Assembly: GCA_904419545.1 (NCBI GenBank)
Contig: CAJFRY010000016.1
Location: 1-36,556 of the forward strand
Source: Candidatus Woodwardiibium gallinarum
Lineage (GTDB): Bacteria; Bacillota; Clostridia; Oscillospirales; CAG-382
Length of the DNA: 36,556 nucleotides
Direction: 5' to 3'
Shown one piece after another: positions 32,195 to 36,556 of this stretch. Each line of letters starts with the position of its first letter. The stretch's first letter is position 1. The position numbers and the translations under genes are program-made. The notes under the pieces are model-generated. The model ran no database searches. It had not been told where the DNA came from and was given only the letters and a program-made list of their open reading frames with translations.

Positions 32195-33331
32195 ATGGCT
32201 GATAAAAGAGATTATTATGAGGTGCTTGGCGTTTCCAAGAGCGCCTCAGAAGACGAGATCAAAAAAGCGTACAGAACGCTTGCAAAAAAATACCATCCCG
32301 ACGCAAATAAGGATGATAAAAGCGCCGAGGCGAAATTCAAGGAAATCAACGAGGCGTATTCTGTCCTGTCGGACAAGGAGAAGCGGGCGCAGTATGATCA
32401 GTACGGCCATGCGGGCATCGATCCCAATATGGGCGCAGGCGGCGGCTTCTCGGGCTTCGGCGGCGGTATGGATTTTGATCTCAACGACATCTTCGGCAGC
32501 TTTTTCGGCGGCGGTTTTTCCTCCGGACGGTCGAGCCGGGCCTCCAACGCGCCGACGCGGGGCGACGATATCGGCGCGCGGATCTTTATCAGCTTCGAGG
32601 AGGCGGCGTTCGGCTGCAAGAAGGAAGTCTCTTACGAGCGCGTGGAGAGCTGCGCGTCCTGCGGCGGCAGCGGCGCAAAGAAGGGCACCAAGCCCGAGAC
32701 CTGTTCCGCCTGCGGCGGCAGCGGACAGGTGCGCGTCAACCAGCGCACGCCCTTCGGCGTGATGCAGTCGGTCCGAACCTGTGACGCCTGCGGCGGCAAG
32801 GGCAAGATCGTCAAAGAACCCTGCCCCGACTGCCGCGGAAACGGGTACGTACGCAGAAAAAAAACGCTGGAGGTGTCCATCCCCGCAGGCATTGACGACG
32901 GGCAGCGTATTTCACTGACCGGTCAGGGCAGCGTAGGCGAAAACAACGGTCCGAACGGCGACCTGATTCTTCTGGTCTCAGTACGGCCGCATCCGATCTT
33001 TGAGCGGCAGGGCAACAACCTTTACTGCGAGATGCCCATCACCTTCGTAGAAGCGGCGCTCGGCGCCAAGGTCACGGTTCCCACGCTTGAGGGCAGTTCG
33101 GAATTCACCATACCCGAGGGCACGCAGAACGGTTCGATTTTTGTGCTCAAGGGCAAAGGCGTGACGAGCGTGAACGGCAGGTCACGCGGCGATCTGCGCG
33201 TAAAGGTCAACATCGAGGTGCCGAAGAATCTGACAAAAAAGCAAAAAGATTTGCTGAGCGCATTCGCAAACGCCTGCGAGCCGAAGAATCACAAGGAAAA
33301 ACAGTCCTTCTTCGACAAGTTTAAAAAATAA
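32195..33331 (+). CDS. dnaJ: Chaperone DnaJ (Hsp40)
   Basis: A 378-residue cochaperone that delivers substrates to DnaK and stimulates its ATPase. The J domain (1-70) has the essential HPD at 34-36 (KKYHPDANK). A Gly/Phe-rich region (about 76-110) precedes four zinc motifs: [24 protein letters not shown] and CPDCRGNG. The C-terminal substrate domains end near FDKFKK. The ATG at 32195 matches the conserved start; the upstream in-frame ATG at 32141 adds 18 unlikely residues. The ribosome binding site is weak (GGGAT), so DnaJ may be made at a lower level than DnaK. Confidence 0.97.
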   Translation: MADKRDYYEVLGVSKSASEDEIKKAYRTLAKKYHPDANKDDKSAEAKFKEINEAYSVLSDKEKRAQYDQYGHAGIDPNMGAGGGFSGFGGGMDFDLNDIFGSFFGGGFSSGRSSRASNAPTRGDDIGARIFISFEEAAFGCKKEVSYERVESCASCGGSGAKKGTKPETCSACGGSGQVRVNQRTPFGVMQSVRTCDACGGKGKIVKEPCPDCRGNGYVRRKKTLEVSIPAGIDDGQRISLTGQGSVGENNGPNGDLILLVSVRPHPIFERQGNNLYCEMPITFVEAALGAKVTVPTLEGSSEFTIPEGTQNGSIFVLKGKGVTSVNGRSRGDLRVKVNIEVPKNLTKKQKDLLSAFANACEPKNHKEKQSFFDKFKK

Positions 33332-33338
33332 CCCCGTC

Positions 33339-33377
33339 AAAAACAGGAGCGAAATCATTCGTTCCTGTTTTTATTTT
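33339..33377 (+). terminator. Terminator of the heat-shock operon
   Basis: AAAAACAGGAGCGAA (33339-33353) pairs with TTCGTTCCTGTTTTT (33358-33372), with one G-T pair, around loop ATCA. A further T-rich stretch follows. A classic strong intrinsic terminator eight bases after the dnaJ stop. Confidence 0.93.
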
Positions 33378-33435
33378 ACAATTTTGGCAGCATGCACAAA
33401 TATACCCTGCGAAAGGCTTCGAACAAAAAGCGCCA

Positions 33436-33464
33436 TTGACAAATCTCCTCCTATCCGTTATGAT
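33436..33464 (+). promoter_or_regulatory. Promoter of the first BspA-like gene
   Basis: Consensus TTGACA (33436-33441) and TATGAT (33459-33464) are 17 bases apart, with a leader of about 65 bases before the ATG. Confidence 0.8.
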
Positions 33465-33537
33465 AAAGAAGGATATATGTACCCTTCCGTCAGTCAGGCA
33501 ATACAGCAGACCATATGTAAAAAGGGAGAGGTTTATC

Positions 33538-35727
33538 ATGACGAAAAAACACGCTTCGGTCCTGTTCGCTTTTCTCTGCACACTGCTGTGCGCTTCACCG
33601 CTTTTCGCCTGCACGCCGGCAGAGGAGCCGTGGGTAATCCGCGAGACGTTCCCGGAGCAGCTCCGCCGCAGCGGCGAATATCAATATGCTTTTTCACCCG
33701 AGCGTGGCGAGGCTGCGATCACGAACTACCTCGGCACGGCCGAAGAGGTGGTCGTCCCCGCCGAGCTGGACGGGCATCCCGTCACGGAGGTGCGCAGTCT
33801 CAACAACATCTACACCAAAGGCACATTCAAGCGCGTCGTGCTGCCCGACGGACTCGTCGAGATCGGCGCCGAAGCCTTTGCGCAAACCAGGCTGGAAGCG
33901 GTCACGATTCCCGACAGCGTGCAGCGCATTGGGGTTGACGCCTTCTTCGGAACGCCATGGCTGGAAGCGCAGACCGACGAATTCGTCATCGTCGGCGACG
34001 GCGTGCTCATCGATTACAACACCGCAGACGACAATCCGCTGAACGAGACCAACAATCTGGACATCCCGGACGGCGTGCGGTTCATTGCGTTCCGGCTCTC
34101 CCAAACACCGATACAGATGTATAGGAGGCATACGGTCACGATCCCGGGCAGTGTCCGTGCCATCGGCGAGGACGCGTTTTCCAATGTGCGCATTGAGAAG
34201 CTGACCATCAGCGACGGCCTGCAGGAGATCGGGGACCGTGCGTTCTATTGTTCGCTCGAAACCGACCATATTACGCTGCCGAACAGCGTGACGCACATCG
34301 GCGACGAAGCGTTTGCGCTCAACAATACGCTGAAGGCTGCGTTCCTCGGCAACCGCACGGAATGCATCGGTGTGGAAGCGTTCGCGTACTGTCGCAGCCT
34401 GCAAAAAATCACCCTGCCGCCGACCGTGGCCTGCGTCGGCCCCGGCGCGTTCGACGGAACCGCTTACCGGGACGGGCTCACGGACGAGTTCGTCATTCTG
34501 GGCGACGGCGTGCTCATTGACTACAACGGCAATGACAAGGACGTCGTCGTGCCCGAGGGCGTGAAGTTCATTACAGACGCGTTTCGAGACCAACCGGTCG
34601 AGCATGTGACACTGCCGGACAGTCTGCTGCGCATCGGCGAAAATGCGTTCGCCGCCTCGGCGCTGCAAAGCGTCCGCTTCGGCGCGGACAGCGCGCTGAC
34701 CGAGGTCGGCGACAGCGCGTTTGCCGACTGCAAAGCGCTGCGGGAAATCGTGCTGCCCGACAGCGTGACGCGCATCGGAGACGAAGCGTTTTCCAACTGC
34801 ACAACGCTGGTAGAATTCCGATTCCCCGCCGGACTGAAAAGCATTGGCAACGGTACGTTCTCCGACTGCAAAACGCTCAAAAGCGTCTTCCTGCCGGACA
34901 GCGTATACAGCATCGGAAGCGCTGCGTTCAGCGGGTGCGAGCAACTGGAGGCCGCCAAGCTGCCCGAAGGGATAACCACTTTATACGACGTATTTGATGG
35001 CTGTGAACGGCTGGAAACGATTGACATTCCGAATGGGGTCAGGGAAATGCAGGTCGCCTTTAACGGCTGCAGCGCGCTGCGGGAGGTAAATCTGCCCGCT
35101 TCGCTGGAGGTCGTAGGGATTTTTACCTTTCGTGATTGCAGCGCGCTTGAGCGAATTGTCCTCCCCGAAGGCATCCGGGAGATCCAGCAAGGTGCTTTCC
35201 ATAACTGCACGTCGCTTTCGGAGGTAATCCTGCCCGAGGACTTCCGCAGCATCGGCATATATGCTTTCGGGAACACGGCGCTTGTCCGCAGACTGCACGA
35301 GGAGAACGGCGCGTTCGCCGTGTTCCATAACGTCCTCATCGGATACGACGGCGACACGGCCGAGGTCGTCGTCCCCGACGGCATAGAGCGCATCGCGGCG
35401 TCATTCTACCAGTACAACGACCCGACGGTGACGCCGATCACATCGCTGGTTTTCCCCGACAGCGTGACGGAGATCAACGAACACGCGCTCCAGAATTGTT
35501 CGGAGCTGCGGGAGCTGACCTTCGGAGACGGCGTCCGAACCATTGCGGCCGAACTTTTGATCCATTGCAGCAAGCTGGAAAAGGTGACGTTCGGACGCGG
35601 ACTGACCTGCATCGAGCGGCAGACTTCCCTGCGCTGGGCGAAAAACGCGCTGCTGTACGTACCCGCAGGCTCCTATGCGCTGGATTGGGCGCGTGAGCAC
35701 GGTTTTACATACCGCGTGATCGACTAA
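33538..35727 (+). CDS. BspA-like leucine-rich repeat (LRR_5) surface lipoprotein
   Basis: A 729-residue exported lipoprotein. The signal peptide ends in lipobox LFAC with Cys25. The rest is a solenoid of roughly 23-residue LRR_5 units of the form LPDSVTRIGDEAFSNCTTL, as in Treponema/Bacteroides BspA and many gut clostridial surface proteins that bind host matrix or other cells. Two special segments, TDEFVIVGDGVLIDYN and TDEFVILGDGVLIDYN, followed by a VP-x-GV-x-FI strand, interrupt the solenoid at about residues 150 and 320; a weaker third lies near 600. GGGAGAGG precedes the ATG at 33538. The ligand is unknown. A shortened paralog follows directly. Confidence 0.88.
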   Translation: MTKKHASVLFAFLCTLLCASPLFACTPAEEPWVIRETFPEQLRRSGEYQYAFSPERGEAAITNYLGTAEEVVVPAELDGHPVTEVRSLNNIYTKGTFKRVVLPDGLVEIGAEAFAQTRLEAVTIPDSVQRIGVDAFFGTPWLEAQTDEFVIVGDGVLIDYNTADDNPLNETNNLDIPDGVRFIAFRLSQTPIQMYRRHTVTIPGSVRAIGEDAFSNVRIEKLTISDGLQEIGDRAFYCSLETDHITLPNSVTHIGDEAFALNNTLKAAFLGNRTECIGVEAFAYCRSLQKITLPPTVACVGPGAFDGTAYRDGLTDEFVILGDGVLIDYNGNDKDVVVPEGVKFITDAFRDQPVEHVTLPDSLLRIGENAFAASALQSVRFGADSALTEVGDSAFADCKALREIVLPDSVTRIGDEAFSNCTTLVEFRFPAGLKSIGNGTFSDCKTLKSVFLPDSVYSIGSAAFSGCEQLEAAKLPEGITTLYDVFDGCERLETIDIPNGVREMQVAFNGCSALREVNLPASLEVVGIFTFRDCSALERIVLPEGIREIQQGAFHNCTSLSEVILPEDFRSIGIYAFGNTALVRRLHEENGAFAVFHNVLIGYDGDTAEVVVPDGIERIAASFYQYNDPTVTPITSLVFPDSVTEINEHALQNCSELRELTFGDGVRTIAAELLIHCSKLEKVTFGRGLTCIERQTSLRWAKNALLYVPAGSYALDWAREHGFTYRVID

Positions 35728-35778
35728 AGCCCAGCACCCGACGGTAAAATCAAATCATTTGACAGGAGGAAAATATGG

Positions 35779-36480
35779 ATGAAACAACGCATTTTGCTTT
35801 TGCTCACGGCCTTATGCATGCTGGTATGCGCCGCACCTTTGTCCGCATGTACACCGGCAGAGGAGCCATGGCCTTTTCATAAGGAAAAGCCCGGCTATCC
35901 GTATGAAAACGGCGAATTCGCCTATCTGCTCCATCCCGAAAGCGGCGAAGTTACAATCACGGATTACCTTGGTTTGGACGAGGAAGTGGTCATCCCTGCT
36001 GAGCTGGACGGATATCCCGTAACTGCCGTTGCGAGCTTCCTGTTCAACGAATTCCGCCAAGCGTTGGTCAAAAGCGTCATACTGCCCGACGGACTAATTC
36101 AAATTTCCGAGTATGCTTTCTGTAATTCAGCTTTACAGACAATCACGATTCCGGACAGCGTACAGTATATTGGCAAAAGCGCGTTCAGCGGCACGCCGTG
36201 GCTGGAAGCGCAGACCGACGAGTTCGTCATCGTCGGCGAAGGCGTGCTCATCGACTACAACAGTCCGGCGGCGAAGGCAGGCGCGAACACCGCAGGTGAA
36301 GTGGTCGAAATGGCAATCCCGGACGGCGTGAAGTGTATCTCCTTCTCATTCGATGAAAGTACAGTGGAAAGGTACGAGGTCACGATACCAGCCAGCGTGC
36401 GCAGCATTGAGGACAAGGCATTCTGCAACGCCAGCATCGAAAGCATCAGATTCGAAGATGATATGATACCTAAAAAGTAG
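35779..36480 (+). pseudogene. Second BspA-like LRR lipoprotein, cut by an insertion sequence
   Basis: The start mirrors the preceding gene: lipobox LSAC (Cys24), then CTPAEEPW, VVIPAELDGYPVTAV, SGTPWLEAQTDEFVIVGEGV and LIDYN. It is therefore a tandem duplicate of the first gene's 5' end. The similarity stops at about residue 228, after IESIRFEDD. The last few codons, up to the TAG at 36478-36480, belong to sequence that looks like an insertion-sequence end starting near 36464. The intact gene would have carried about 500 more residues of repeats. AGGAGG precedes the ATG at 35779. A secreted 233-residue stub could still be made. Confidence 0.8.
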
Positions 36481-36556
36481 ACATTAAAATATAGGACACC
36501 TTGATGTATAATAAAAGAGTCAAGGAGTTGAAGAAAAATGGGAAAATACCAGTTAA
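36464..36556 (+). mobile_element. Left end of an insertion sequence, probably IS3-like
   Basis: From about 36464 (TGATACCTAAAAAGTAGACA) the composition turns sharply A/T-rich and the BspA homology ends. The stretch includes ATATAGGACACCTTGATG, then TATAATAAAAGAG and AAGGAG before an ATG. This layout, a TG-starting end, a promoter-like box and a transposase start within about 75 bases, is typical of IS3-type elements. The family is inferred because only the first six codons of the protein are visible. Confidence 0.6.
36538..36556 (+). CDS. Probable transposase, first codons only
   Basis: An ATG at 36538 preceded by CAAGGAG starts MGKYQL and runs off the right edge. Its position just inside a putative insertion-sequence end suggests the first transposase frame (OrfA-like). 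Too little is visible to name the family. Confidence 0.45.

Noticed and set aside
33694..34944. Minus-strand frame of 416 codons opposite the first BspA-like gene
   Set aside because: Shadow of a repetitive coding gene; the repeated antisense peptides simply mirror the LRR units.

Overview
The window is a GC-rich chromosomal segment from a Gram-positive, endospore-forming member of the Clostridia, most like gut Oscillospiraceae/Ruminococcaceae. This rests on a SpoIIID-type regulator, an hrcA-grpE-dnaK-dnaJ operon with a CIRCE-like operator, Gram-positive ribosome binding sites, lipoproteins, a PxTGD-type surface protein, BspA-like leucine-rich repeat lipoproteins and a strong glycoside hydrolase content. 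No tRNA, rRNA or CRISPR array was recognised.

Positions 1-2680 are a decayed mobile-element margin. They hold a truncated VirD4/TraG coupling protein of an integrative conjugative element, two direct repeats carrying perfect hairpins, an XRE regulator, a 5'-truncated SLOG/DUF1273 gene beside another perfect hairpin, a DUF6809-like small gene, and a second XRE gene broken by a one-base frameshift. Core genes follow: ribokinase and spoIIID (minus), then galE and a Dabb-domain gene (plus).

Positions 5.6-10.4 kb are a minus-strand glycan cluster: a membrane protein, a cytoplasmic GH27 alpha-galactosidase, a small zinc-ribbon protein and a secreted, membrane-anchored GH20 hexosaminidase. Positions 10.5-13.3 kb (plus) hold a lipoprotein with a DUF1648-like partner, then an M55 D-aminopeptidase with a Nudix hydrolase. 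About 0.9 kb of lower-GC DNA without a confident gene follows. Next come a DUF3343/cysteine-desulfurase-like pair (plus) and a minus-strand set of upp, ung, an RpiR regulator and a HI0933-type flavoprotein.

Positions 19.1-25.6 kb (plus) contain mgtE behind a leader with a plausible regulatory leader peptide, a GH36 alpha-galactosidase, a cell-surface protein and a large HExxH protein of no recognised family. Then come ruvX (minus), a small conserved-looking gene, a triple hairpin repeat and an MFS transporter (minus) with a long structured leader. The heat-shock operon occupies 28.3-33.4 kb, with a cluster of four hairpins between grpE and dnaK. The window ends with two paralogous BspA-like lipoproteins. 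The second is cut by the end of an insertion sequence whose transposase begins at the right edge.

Functionally, the two alpha-galactosidases and the hexosaminidase would release galactose and N-acetylhexosamines from plant or host glycans. GalE and a sugar-phosphate-sensing RpiR regulator fit that lifestyle. The most promising undescribed item is the Asp/Pro-containing 29-residue leader peptide upstream of mgtE. The unassigned metallopeptidase, the structured MFS leader and the hairpin repeats come next.
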